Origin: Sphingomonas gilva
Lineage (GTDB): Bacteria; Pseudomonadota; Alphaproteobacteria; Sphingomonadales; Sphingomonadaceae
Assembly (NCBI RefSeq): GCF_003515075.1
Contig: NZ_QWLV01000003.1
Coordinates: 186,001-250,000 of the forward strand
Direction of reading: 5' to 3'
DNA length: 64,000 bases
Program-made: the position numbers and the translations under genes
Notes under the pieces: generated by a model
Told to the model about the DNA's origin: nothing
Databases searched by the model: none
The model's input: only the letters and a program-made list of their open reading frames with translations
In this document: piece after piece, positions 1-6,713 of the stretch
Position numbering within the stretch: position 1 is the stretch's first letter
Layout: each line of letters starts with the position of its first letter

Positions 1-120
1 ACGCCTCGTTCTGTCAGCGACGCGGCGAAGCCGCGTCGTCGGTCGGCGCTGTAGCGCCGCCGGCCGGGCGCGCCACCCCGAGGCGGCGATTTAGCTATGC
101 TAAATCTGCGCGTGGCGCGC
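1..120. repeat. GC-rich hairpin cluster beside the integration site
   Basis: No gene is seen here. Three inverted repeats are packed together: a perfect 9-bp stem with a GAA loop at 18-38; a short stem at 45-58; and a nested structure with outer arms 68-76/112-120 and a perfect 8-bp inner stem 88-95/99-106 around TAT. This is probably chromosomal intergenic sequence that once followed tRNA-Gly and is now separated from it by the integrated element. A similar hairpin-dense spacer lies at 23540-23643. Confidence 0.55.
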
Positions 121-168
121 TGGAGCGGGCGAAGGGATTCGAACCCTCGACCCCAACCTTGGCAAGGT
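121..168 (-). repeat. att direct repeat, distal copy (displaced tRNA-Gly 3' end)
   Basis: This 48-bp segment is identical to 4378-4425. Read on the minus strand it is the anticodon-loop to 3'-CCA portion of tRNA-Gly; identity stops within the anticodon stem and the sequence beyond is unrelated. It is the crossover-side repeat expected after site-specific integration into a tRNA 3' end. Confidence 0.92.
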
Positions 169-214
169 CGAGCCCGCGAGTCTCTGATAGCGGCCCGAAG
201 TCTCTACCGTATTG

Positions 215-329
215 CGTAATCCCCGGAAACCATAGCTATTGCGGGCATTTGGCGTTATCGGTTCGTCTCTGGAAGGGCCGGGCAGCGGCGGGGCGTAACC
301 CCTACCGCTAAGACCCTAGCCGTAACCCT
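215..329 (+). promoter_or_regulatory. Candidate integrase arm-type sites, left end
   Basis: Three same-orientation copies of a CGTAAYCC motif lie between the left att repeat and the integrase start: 215-223, 294-302 and 321-329. The same motif occurs twice just inside the right att repeat. The copy at 215 continues CCCCGGAAAC, as does the right-hand copy at 4345. Short direct repeats at both ends of an integrative element are typical of arm-type integrase sites. The stretch also holds the integrase promoter region, where I see no clear -35/-10 pair. Confidence 0.5.
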
Positions 330-344
330 AGGAGCCGCTGACCG

Positions 345-1667
345 ATGCCCACCGCCGCCGAAAGCCAGTCCGTGAGGGACGTGACGAAGCAGACAAGATT
401 GAGCGCGCAGACTGTCGAGGCGATGCGCCCCGCGCCGACTCGGACGCGAATCGAGCACCGGGACACCGGCTGCCCCGGCCTGCGGCTGCGGGTGAGCCAG
501 CACGGCGCGAAAACGTGGTCGGTCGTCTACCGCGTGCGCGGAACGGGGGCGGACGGCAGCAGCAAGGGCGACCCAAGGCGCGCGTCGCTGGGCGCATATC
601 CGCACATCAAGCTCGACAAGGCCCGCGCGCTGGCGCGGGAGGCGATGGACGCGGCCGATGAGGGGCGTGACTGGGCCGGGGAGCGCAAGGCGGCGGCGGA
701 GACCGCGAAGGCTCTGGAGGCGACGGGCGGGCGCGATCCCAACTGCGTCGAGGTGTTGGCCGGGCAGTTCGTCGAGCGGCACGCCAAGCGCAAGGTGAAG
801 GAATGGCGCAACGTGGAGCGCTGGCTTCAGAACGTCGTGGTGCCGGAGTGGCGCGAGCGCCCAATCCAGAGCATCCGCCGCGCCGACGTGCAGGCCTTGC
901 TCGACAAGGTCGTCCGCGAGCGCACCCCGGCGGCTGCGCTGGAGGTTCGGAAGCACTTGAGTGCCATGTTCAACTGGGTGGTCGACCGAGATGAACACGG
1001 CCTCACCGCAAGCCCGATGTTCGGGCTCAAGCGGCCCGAGCGATACGTCCCGCGCGACAACAAGCTGACGCGGGCGGAGCTTCGCCGAGTGTGGGACGCT
1101 GCGGGCGACCTGGGCTACCCATTCCGCGAGATGTTCAGGCTGCTGATCCTGACGGGGCAGCGCCGGTCGGAAGTTGCAGAGCTGCAAGTCGGTTGGCTGT
1201 TCGAGCGCCAAGACTGCGGGCGCGGCGTTCGCGTGCCCGCGGCGGCCTACAAGACCGGCAAGACGCACGAGTACCCCCTGTCCGCCCCGGCCGCCGCGAT
1301 TGTGAAAGGCCTGCCGCGCCACAAAGCAGGTCCGTATCTGTTAAGCGGGATGCACTCGAAGTCGCCGCCGGGGAAGGCACCCGTCAGCGGCTTCTCCAAG
1401 GCGAAGGACCGGCTGGACAGGGCCATCGCGAAGCGCGCGGAGAAGGCGAGGGAGGAGGGCGTGGAGCTGCCGCCCATGCCGACCTTCACGGTGCACGACA
1501 TCCGGCGCTCGGTCGCCACCGGCATGGCGGAGATCGGGGTGTCGGTGGAGCACATCGAGCGCGTGCTGGGGCATGAGCTGGGCGGCGTTGCTGGCACGTA
1601 CAACGTGCACGACTACTTCGCTGAGAAGCTGGCGGCGCTGGAGCTGTGGGGGCGGCAATGGAGCTGA
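345..1667 (+). CDS. Tyrosine recombinase integrase (P4-type, N-terminal DUF4102-like arm-binding domain)
   Basis: This enzyme catalyses site-specific integration and excision at the tRNA-Gly 3' end. The 440-residue length is usual for P4-type integrases. Residues about 15-110 form the arm-binding domain (CPGLRLRVS, RRASLGAYPHIKL and ARALAREA are typical), about 135-225 the SAM-like core-binding domain, and about 240-435 the catalytic domain. The active-site set is visible: Arg273 in TGQRRSEV, Lys303/306 in YKTGKTHE, His384-x-x-Arg387 in VHDIRRS, His410 in VLGH and nucleophile Tyr419 in GTYNVHDY. It reads away from the left att repeat, so it sits at the end distal to the tRNA, which is the less common arrangement. 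The next gene overlaps its end. Confidence 0.93.
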   Translation: MPTAAESQSVRDVTKQTRLSAQTVEAMRPAPTRTRIEHRDTGCPGLRLRVSQHGAKTWSVVYRVRGTGADGSSKGDPRRASLGAYPHIKLDKARALAREAMDAADEGRDWAGERKAAAETAKALEATGGRDPNCVEVLAGQFVERHAKRKVKEWRNVERWLQNVVVPEWRERPIQSIRRADVQALLDKVVRERTPAAALEVRKHLSAMFNWVVDRDEHGLTASPMFGLKRPERYVPRDNKLTRAELRRVWDAAGDLGYPFREMFRLLILTGQRRSEVAELQVGWLFERQDCGRGVRVPAAAYKTGKTHEYPLSAPAAAIVKGLPRHKAGPYLLSGMHSKSPPGKAPVSGFSKAKDRLDRAIAKRAEKAREEGVELPPMPTFTVHDIRRSVATGMAEIGVSVEHIERVLGHELGGVAGTYNVHDYFAEKLAALELWGRQWS

Positions 1668-2197
1668 CTGACGCTCAGCGGGCGGAGCTCGCGGCCATGA
1701 CCGAGTTTCTGGAGTTCGGCAGCGACGCGGATATGGACCTCCGACCCCGGGACAAAGGCGAGTATCGCAAGTTGCAGGCGAAGTTGCACGCTTTGAAGAA
1801 GGCCTGGAGCGCGCTTGACGATGATGTGCAGTGGCACCTCGTCTGTGGCGTAAACACCATGTTTAAGGACGAGGCGGACGACCATCTTCCAAACATCGCT
1901 CCGCTGGTGGACGCGTTGATTGATGAGATGAAGAAGCCGACCGGCGCGCCTATACAGATCGACGGTTTGAGCCCGGTGGTCGAGTTCCTATGGTCAGTGC
2001 GATGTCGACAAGAGCTCGGCGGCTATGTCCCGCTTGAGCCTGCCATTGAGCCGATCGCTGCTGAGGTGAGCCGGACCTTTCTCCTGTCCCAGGAAGAGGC
2101 TCGGCGGCGCGTTGGTCACATGCTGCGCCGTCTTGAGAAGCAGGGCTGGCTACCGCGCCGCCCGACAGCTCGGGATGAAGTGAAGGGGCGGGGATAA
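1658..2197 (+). CDS. Hypothetical protein of the integrative element
   Basis: I do not recognise this protein of about 179 residues. The ATG at 1658 overlaps the integrase stop by 10 nt; an in-frame GTG at 1646 is an alternative start. It is charged and probably helical. The C-terminal part (EVSRTFLLSQEEARRRVGHMLRRLEKQGWL) has the look of a winged-helix or helix-turn-helix segment, so a DNA-binding accessory role is possible but unproven. There is no signal peptide or membrane segment. Tight coupling to the integrase suggests co-translation and a role in element maintenance or control of integration. Confidence 0.6.
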   Translation: MELTDAQRAELAAMTEFLEFGSDADMDLRPRDKGEYRKLQAKLHALKKAWSALDDDVQWHLVCGVNTMFKDEADDHLPNIAPLVDALIDEMKKPTGAPIQIDGLSPVVEFLWSVRCRQELGGYVPLEPAIEPIAAEVSRTFLLSQEEARRRVGHMLRRLEKQGWLPRRPTARDEVKGRG

Positions 2198-2293
2198 GGG
2201 TAACTTCGCCTAACCAGATTACCCGAGAGCCCTAGCGGCCCGAAAAGAGCCCTGACCCCCGCGCGCCAGCGGGCAAGCAAGGAGCAAGCCGCC

Positions 2294-2500
2294 GTGTCGC
2301 AGGCCGTTGAACCCGTCGAGTACATGCCCCTTCGGGAGGTCATGAGCGAGACCTCGCTGAGCAAGCCCGTCCTCTACCGCATGATGCGCGCCGGGGACTT
2401 CCCCCGTCAGGTGCCGTTGTCGCCGCGCCGTGTGGCGTGGGTCCGGGGCGAGGTGGAGGCGTGGAAGCGCGCGAAGCAGGACGCCCGCGAGGCCGCCTGA
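2294..2500 (+). CDS. AlpA-family transcriptional regulator / excisionase-like protein
   Basis: A 68-residue MerR-fold helix-turn-helix protein starting at GTG 2294. The pattern MPLREVMSETSLSKPVLYRM, then a GDFPRQVPLSPRRVAWV segment and EVEAWKRA, is the classic AlpA layout: helix-turn-helix, wing, then the W/E-V-E-x-W motif. In P4-like prophages and islands AlpA proteins activate integrase expression and can act as excision factors. It follows a 96-nt gap after the unknown gene and is followed by a strong hairpin, so it is probably its own short transcript. It is the likely switch for this element. Confidence 0.85.
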   Translation: MSQAVEPVEYMPLREVMSETSLSKPVLYRMMRAGDFPRQVPLSPRRVAWVRGEVEAWKRAKQDAREAA

Positions 2501-2504
2501 AGAT

Positions 2505-2540
2505 GGTCCCACCCCCGGGAGACTGAGTGGGGGCGGGACC
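2505..2540 (+). terminator. Hairpin after alpA, terminator-like
   Basis: The 12-nt arms 2505-2516 and 2529-2540 pair with one mismatch and close on a G/C-rich stem four bases after the AlpA stop codon. There is no strong U tract, so it may act as a processing or attenuating hairpin rather than a full intrinsic terminator. Confidence 0.45.
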
Positions 2541-2693
2541 GAGTTCTCAGGCGGTGCCGGGACGATCAAATACCAGCACCGGGGGGAAGTATAGCTCCCC
2601 GGCGCGACGGGGCAGAGACCCGTCCCTTGATCGACTTGCCGAACCTGTGAACCGACCCGCTCTGGCCGCCGGGCTGAGCGTGAGTGCGAATTG

Positions 2694-3108
2694 ATGGCCG
2701 ACGAGCCCAATACCGAAACCGAGACGGCGAGGTTCCTTGCTTGGCTTCGCCCGGCCGAGAGCGCCTTTCCCGGTGTGACGCTGACCGCCATCCCGTTGGG
2801 GGGCGGACGAACCACCACCGACACACACTTCGACGCCAAGGCGGGCGCGGGGTGGATCGCCCGCTTCGCCGGGCGGCAGAACTGCTACTACATGGTCAAT
2901 CCGCCGGTTGGCGCGCCTGAGAAGAAGGCCGCGAAGACGGAGGTCGCGGCGGTCGCGCTGCTCCACGTCGATATTGACCCGGCGAAGGGCGGGGACTGGC
3001 AGGCTGAGCGCGAGCGCATCCTTGTGTCCCTTGAGGCATACCGGTCCAGGCCGTCGGCGGTGATCGACAGCGGGAATGGCTTTCAGGCGCTGTGGCGCTT
3101 GCCGCCTC
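2694..3108 (+). pseudogene. Truncated RepB-like primase N-terminal fragment
   Basis: The ATG at 2694 opens about 135 codons resembling the archaeo-eukaryotic-type primase domain found in plasmid and phage replication proteins. Visible marks are FLAWLRP near the start, the acidic LLHVDIDPAKG motif at about residues 89-99, and SGNGFQALWRL near residues 122-132, which is the usual strand after the catalytic acid. Family members continue for hundreds of residues, often into a helicase domain. Here family-like sequence stops near 3100, exactly where the convergent kinase gene also stops, and the remaining frame to 3263 is only the antisense of the kinase. I infer a deletion or rearrangement that removed its 3' part. 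Confidence 0.7.
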
Positions 3109-3732
3109 GTACCACACCTTGCCGTGGAGCAGGCGGAACAGCGTCATGCCCAGCGCCCAAACGTCCGACTTGGCACTGGTGCCCTTCCCGTTCCAGACCT
3201 CGTAAGCGATGTGATCGCTGTACCCGGCCTGCGATGCGTAGCCGAGTACGAGGTCGTCGGTGACGAGCCCGAAGTCGCTGATTTGGGCCTCCGCTTTGAT
3301 GTTGAGGAGGATGTTCGCGGGCTTAATATCGCGGTGGATCAGCCCCCGGGTGTGCATGGTGCTGAGGCCCATCAGAACGTCCGTGCCAACCTTCCGCACC
3401 GCGGAAAGCGTCATCGGCCCATTTTCGAACGGCGTTTGGAGAGACCCCCCGGGACAAAACGCCATGCAGATGACCACGCTGTCACCGTCCGGGGCCTCGA
3501 CGACATGATGGACTTGGACGACGTTGCGGTGAGTTGCCTTCGCGAGGTTTTGGGCTTCAGCGAGGTAGCCAGCCTTGTAATCGGGCCACGTCGCGTCGTC
3601 GTGAAACCACTCGCGCTTGAGAACCTTCACCGCGACCTCGCCGTGTGCCGGGTCGTTGCCCCGAAAGACCTCGCCAAACGCGCCGTTTCCCAGTTTATCG
3701 CCGATCTTCAGCCCCGATACGAAATCCGCCAC
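2896..3732 (-). CDS. Ser/Thr protein kinase, C-terminally truncated
   Basis: A Hanks-type kinase starting at GTG 3732. Residues 1-210 look authentic: G-loop GNGAFGEV (15-22), ATP-lysine Lys36 in VAVK, catalytic HRDIKPANIL with Asp135, metal-binding DFG at 153-155, and SDVWALGMTL at about 189-198 (subdomain IX). Beyond about residue 210 (near base 3102) the frame runs through the antisense of the primase fragment and encodes an unrelated Arg/Pro-rich tail, so subdomains X-XI and any C-terminal sensor are missing. The start overlaps the stop of the upstream gene by one base (TAGTG), so the two form an operon. Kinases on small islands are often phage-defence or signalling cargo. Activity of this truncated form is doubtful. 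Confidence 0.82.
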   Translation of the reverse strand: MADFVSGLKIGDKLGNGAFGEVFRGNDPAHGEVAVKVLKREWFHDDATWPDYKAGYLAEAQNLAKATHRNVVQVHHVVEAPDGDSVVICMAFCPGGSLQTPFENGPMTLSAVRKVGTDVLMGLSTMHTRGLIHRDIKPANILLNIKAEAQISDFGLVTDDLVLGYASQAGYSDHIAYEVWNGKGTSAKSDVWALGMTLFRLLHGKVWYEAASATAPESHSRCRSPPTAWTGMPQGTQGCARAQPASPRPSPGQYRRGAARPPRPPSSRPSSQARQPAD

Positions 3733-4205
3733 TATGCGTTCCTCGCCGCAATTAGGAGCATCGCGGCCTCGCGGCTGAGCTTCCGCAGGTTTCCGCCCGT
3801 GGTCTGGGCCGCCCAGAATGCGTCGTCTGCAACGTACTCATCGACCTTGCGGTCCCCGTAGGTCTTGCTGATCACCGCCTTCGACAGCGCCTTCACCGGG
3901 CACTGCGAGGCGGCGGCCGCCAAGACGACGCCCCGGACCTCCGCGCTGAGCAGGAAGCCTAGGGTGGCGGAGCCCTTCCCCGCGACGGCGCTGGCCTTAA
4001 CGACAACGCTGTCTATCCCATTCTCTCGGACGTAGTCGGCGCATTGCTGGTGAAGCACGTTGTAGGCGGCCGGGCGGTCGCCCTTCTGCACGCGCCATGT
4101 GTCGTCCGCGTTGATCAGTATCGGACCGTCGTCGTCCGGTATGGTGGCATCGACCACGACCACCGCCTCCTTTGAGGCCGTAAGCCCCAGCCATCGCTCT
4201 GCCAT
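3732..4205 (-). CDS. Unknown protein paired with the kinase, possible RNase-H-like fold
   Basis: A 157-residue soluble protein (ATG 4205, alternative 4214) translated just before the kinase with a one-base overlap. I do not recognise a named family. The opening strands (MAERWLGLTASKEAVVVVDATIP), a central SVVVKASAVAGKGSATLGF segment and a later LAAAASQCPVKAL run followed by conserved-looking ISKTYGDRKVDEYVADDAFW suggest an alternating beta/alpha RNase-H or RuvC-like fold; this is inference from pattern only. The fixed pairing with a kinase suggests either a substrate or an effector of it. There is no signal peptide. It sits at the tRNA-proximal end of the element, where cargo genes are often found. 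Confidence 0.65.
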   Translation of the reverse strand: MAERWLGLTASKEAVVVVDATIPDDDGPILINADDTWRVQKGDRPAAYNVLHQQCADYVRENGIDSVVVKASAVAGKGSATLGFLLSAEVRGVVLAAAASQCPVKALSKAVISKTYGDRKVDEYVADDAFWAAQTTGGNLRKLSREAAMLLIAARNA

Positions 4206-4332
4206 TGAAAACACCCTGTTGTTAGAGCGTTCTGATACAGCGGGCTGGCGACACAGGGAAGCAATGAGAACGGACAGGGTCCGATCGCTCCGATTTGGAC
4301 GCTAAAGACCGCGGGCTCGCGACCAAGGGCTT

Positions 4333-4353
4333 CGTAACCCTCGTCGTAACCCC
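4333..4353 (+). promoter_or_regulatory. Candidate integrase arm-type sites, right end
   Basis: Two adjacent copies of CGTAACCC (4333 and 4345), in the same orientation as the three copies at the left end, lie 25 bp inside the right att repeat. The second continues CCGGAAAC, matching the left copy at 215. Confidence 0.5.
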
Positions 4354-4377
4354 GGAAACACCGAAAATGTCGGAAAT

Positions 4378-4452
4378 TGGAGCGGGCGAAGGGATTCGAA
4401 CCCTCGACCCCAACCTTGGCAAGGTTGTGCTCTACCCCTGAGCTACGCCCGC
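4378..4452 (-). tRNA. tRNA-Gly (anticodon GCC)
   Basis: A 75-nt cloverleaf with encoded CCA: acceptor GCGGGCG/CGCCCGC, D arm GCTC-AGGGGTA-GAGC, anticodon arm CAACC-TTGCCAA-GGTTG giving GCC, and T arm GAGGG-TTCGAAT-CCCTT with a terminal G-T pair. Its 3' 48 nt are duplicated at 121-168 and form the integration site. The gene remains intact because the element carries an identical 3' end. Confidence 0.97.
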
Positions 4453-4597
4453 TCTGGCGCCTGGCCCGGCATCGACATCCGGGCGGGTAAGGTGGGGGCC
4501 ACTAGCAGCGGCTTTGCGGGGAGGCAAGGGGTTTAGGAAAGGCTTTGCAGCCTTGCAGGCTGGCCCCCATATGGGCGCGACACGAAGGAGATTGGCA

Positions 4598-5509
4598 TTG
4601 GCGACGCTGGGATTGAGTGCGGCGGACAAGGAGGCGGTCGAGCGGTTCCGCAAGGACGTGGTCGAGCCGTCGATGACGAAGCTCGTCATCCTCGATTTCT
4701 GGGCCGAATGGTGCGGGCCGTGCAAGCAGGTCGCGCCGATGCTGGAAAAGGTCGCGGCCGATTATGCCGACAAGGGCGTGGTGCTGGCCAAGATCGACGT
4801 CGACCAGGAGAAATTCATCGCCGCGCAGTTCCAGGTGCGCTCGATACCGACGATCTATGCGATGTTCCAGGGCCAGCCGGTCGCCGATCTGAGCCAGATC
4901 AGGAGCGAATCGCAGCTGAAGACGACGCTCGACCAGATCCTCGGCCAGCTTCCGGTCCAGAGCGAGGCGGCGAGCGCCGAGGCCGAGATCGAGCCGCTGA
5001 TCGCGATGGCGGAGGGCGTGCTGGCCGAGGGCGACGCCGCGCGCGCGCTCAACATCTTCGACCAGATCGCCGAGATGGCGCCGGGCCATGCCGTCGTCAC
5101 GGCCGGGCGCGCGCGGGCGCTTATCGCGCTCGGGCGCCATGACGAAGCGGGCGCCGCGCTCGACGCGCTGGGCGAGGAGGCAGCGAGGGCGCCCGAGGTG
5201 GCGCGCGCGCGATCGGCGCTGGCGCTGGCGCAGGAAGCGCCGGCGGTGGACGACCTCGCTCCGCTCAAAGCCGCGGTCGACGCCAATCCCGACGACCATG
5301 CCGCGCGCTACGAGCTCGCCGGCGCCGAGATGGCGGCGGGCGACAACGACGCCGCGGCGAGCTCGCTGCTCCACATCATCGCCGCGGACCGGGACTGGAA
5401 CGAGGGCGCGGCGCGCACGCGGCTGTTGAAGCTGTTCGAGGCGGTCGGCCTGGAGGACCCCTGGGTCGGCCAGCAACGGCGCAGGCTCTCCGCGATCCTG
5501 TTCGGCTGA
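4598..5509 (+). CDS. Thioredoxin-domain/TPR protein (YbbN/CnoX-like co-chaperone)
   Basis: A 303-residue protein with an N-terminal thioredoxin fold carrying WCGPCK (about residues 36-41), the cis-Pro loop in RSIPTIYAM, and a helical TPR-like C-terminal half rich in Ala/Glu. This architecture matches YbbN/CnoX, a chaperone-like redox protein that protects substrates and delivers them to folding machinery. I chose TTG 4598 because AAGGAG lies 7 nt upstream and the protein then starts MATLGLSAADKEAVERF; longer in-frame starts at 4514 and 4571 add non-conserved sequence. Its stop overlaps the start of the next gene (TGATG), indicating an operon with the Lon-domain protein, Trm112 and DUF1622 genes. 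Confidence 0.88.
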   Translation: MATLGLSAADKEAVERFRKDVVEPSMTKLVILDFWAEWCGPCKQVAPMLEKVAADYADKGVVLAKIDVDQEKFIAAQFQVRSIPTIYAMFQGQPVADLSQIRSESQLKTTLDQILGQLPVQSEAASAEAEIEPLIAMAEGVLAEGDAARALNIFDQIAEMAPGHAVVTAGRARALIALGRHDEAGAALDALGEEAARAPEVARARSALALAQEAPAVDDLAPLKAAVDANPDDHAARYELAGAEMAAGDNDAAASSLLHIIAADRDWNEGAARTRLLKLFEAVGLEDPWVGQQRRRLSAILFG

Positions 5510-6144
5510 TGGCGGCGGAGGCGACCCGGCTTTCGGTCTTTCCGCTCCCCGGCGCGCTGCTGTTCCCGCGCATGCACCTCCCGCTGCACATCTTCGAGCC
5601 GCGCTACCGCGCGATGGTGAGCGACGCGATGGCGCGAGACCGCCGGATCGGCATGGTCCAGCCGCGCCCCGGCCTCGCCGAAAAGGGCGAGGCGGCGCGG
5701 CCGCCCCTGTTCGACATCGGCTGCGTCGGCCGCATCGCCGATGTCGAGATGCTCGAGGACGGGCGATCCAACCTCGTCCTCGAAGGCATCGCGCTGTTCC
5801 GCATCATCCGCGAGCTGGAGGTGACCACCGCCTTCCGCCAGGTCGAGGCCGAGCTGCTGCCGCCGCGCGAGGACGAGACGCTGGCGCTCGCCGAGCGGTC
5901 CTCGCTCGAGATGGAATCGCGGCGCTTCGCCGACGCGCAGGGCTATGCGGTCGATTGGGAGGCGGTGACGCGGCTCGACGACGAGGCGCTGGTCAACGGC
6001 ATCGCCCAGATCGCGCCGTTCGACGTCGCCGCCAAGCAGGCGCTGCTCGAGGCGCCCGACCTGTCCTCGCGCGCGGAGCTGATCGTCCAGCTGATGCAGT
6101 TCTTCGGCCGCCACGACGGCGAGGACCGGGTGACGCTGCAGTGA
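5509..6144 (+). CDS. Lon substrate-binding (LON N-terminal) domain protein
   Basis: A 211-residue protein made only of the LON N-terminal domain: [26 protein letters not shown] near the start, then IGMVQPRP, a [23 protein letters not shown] segment and a helical C-terminus ([12 protein letters not shown]). It lacks the AAA+ and protease domains of Lon, so it is a standalone domain thought to bind substrate or partners. It is translationally coupled to the thioredoxin/TPR gene, which fits a shared role in protein quality control. The length is normal for the family. Confidence 0.9.
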   Translation: MAAEATRLSVFPLPGALLFPRMHLPLHIFEPRYRAMVSDAMARDRRIGMVQPRPGLAEKGEAARPPLFDIGCVGRIADVEMLEDGRSNLVLEGIALFRIIRELEVTTAFRQVEAELLPPREDETLALAERSSLEMESRRFADAQGYAVDWEAVTRLDDEALVNGIAQIAPFDVAAKQALLEAPDLSSRAELIVQLMQFFGRHDGEDRVTLQ

Positions 6145-6154
6145 GGTTTGGGCA

Positions 6155-6331
6155 GTGAGCCTCGACCCCTGGCTGCTGGAGATACTGGTCTGCCCGGCGA
6201 CGCGCACCAGGCTGCGCTATGACGAGGCGGCGCAGCGGCTGGTGTCCGATGAGGCCGGGCTCGCCTATCCGGTGATCGAGGGTGTGCCGGTGATGCTGAT
6301 GGAAGAGGCGCAGCAGCTGAAGGCGAGGTAG
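6155..6331 (+). CDS. Trm112-family small zinc-ribbon-like protein
   Basis: A 58-residue protein from GTG 6155. It begins [20 protein letters not shown] and ends with the family signature [20 protein letters not shown]. Only the first of the usual cysteine pairs is visible (a single Cys in CPAT), so zinc binding is probably lost, as in many bacterial members. The function in bacteria is unclear; eukaryotic Trm112 activates methyltransferases. It lies ten bases after the Lon-domain gene and three before the DUF1622 gene. Confidence 0.85.
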   Translation: MSLDPWLLEILVCPATRTRLRYDEAAQRLVSDEAGLAYPVIEGVPVMLMEEAQQLKAR

Positions 6332-6334
6332 GCG

Positions 6335-6706
6335 ATGACGGAAAATCTCTTCGGCCTGATCGATCCATTCGCGGCCGCGCTCGAACTGTTCGGCGTCGCG
6401 GTGATACTGGTTTCGGTGCTGCTGGCGACCGCCAAGTTCGCCGGAGATGCGGCGCGGGGCGCGCGCAAGACCGCTTATGACCGGTATCGCGCCAATCTTG
6501 GCCGGGGTATCTTGCTCGGCCTCGAGCTGCTGGTCGGCGCCGATATCATCGCTACGGTGACGGCACCGCTCACGCTGGAGAGCGTCGGCCTGCTGGCGAT
6601 GATCGTGCTCATCCGCACATTTCTCAGCTTCTCGCTCGAAACCGAGATCGAGGGCACCTGGCCTTGGCGCCGCAAGCAGGACGAGGGCGGCGCGGAGGTG
6701 CGGTGA
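6335..6706 (+). CDS. DUF1622 family membrane protein
   Basis: A 123-residue protein with about three hydrophobic segments (near residues 13-33, 60-80 and 83-100). It shows the family pattern: RANLGRGILLGLELLVGADI, then TLESVGLLAMIVLIRTFLSFSLETEIEG. The function is unknown; the family is a small inner-membrane protein. It is the last gene of the plus-strand run and converges on the MFS gene only eight bases away. Confidence 0.85.
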   Translation: MTENLFGLIDPFAAALELFGVAVILVSVLLATAKFAGDAARGARKTAYDRYRANLGRGILLGLELLVGADIIATVTAPLTLESVGLLAMIVLIRTFLSFSLETEIEGTWPWRRKQDEGGAEVR

Positions 6707-6713
6707 CGGACGG

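Larger units (their letters stand above)
121..4425. mobile_element. Integrative element in tRNA-Gly, degenerate satellite-like island
   Basis: The element is bounded by a perfect 48-bp direct repeat (121-168 and 4378-4425) equal to the 3' part of tRNA-Gly including the encoded CCA. The intact tRNA is at the right end, so the left copy is the displaced original 3' end. The repeat-to-repeat period is 4257 bp. Cargo in order: tyrosine integrase, unknown gene, AlpA-like regulator, truncated primase, then on the other strand a truncated Ser/Thr kinase and an unknown partner gene. Integrase, AlpA and primase together resemble P4-like satellites and small genomic islands. The truncated primase suggests it can no longer replicate by itself; excision may still be possible because both att copies and the integrase look intact. 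Confidence 0.9.

Noticed and set aside
3076..3861. Plus-strand frame of 261 codons across the kinase gene
   Set aside because: Antisense of the kinase, whose motifs in the other strand are unambiguous.
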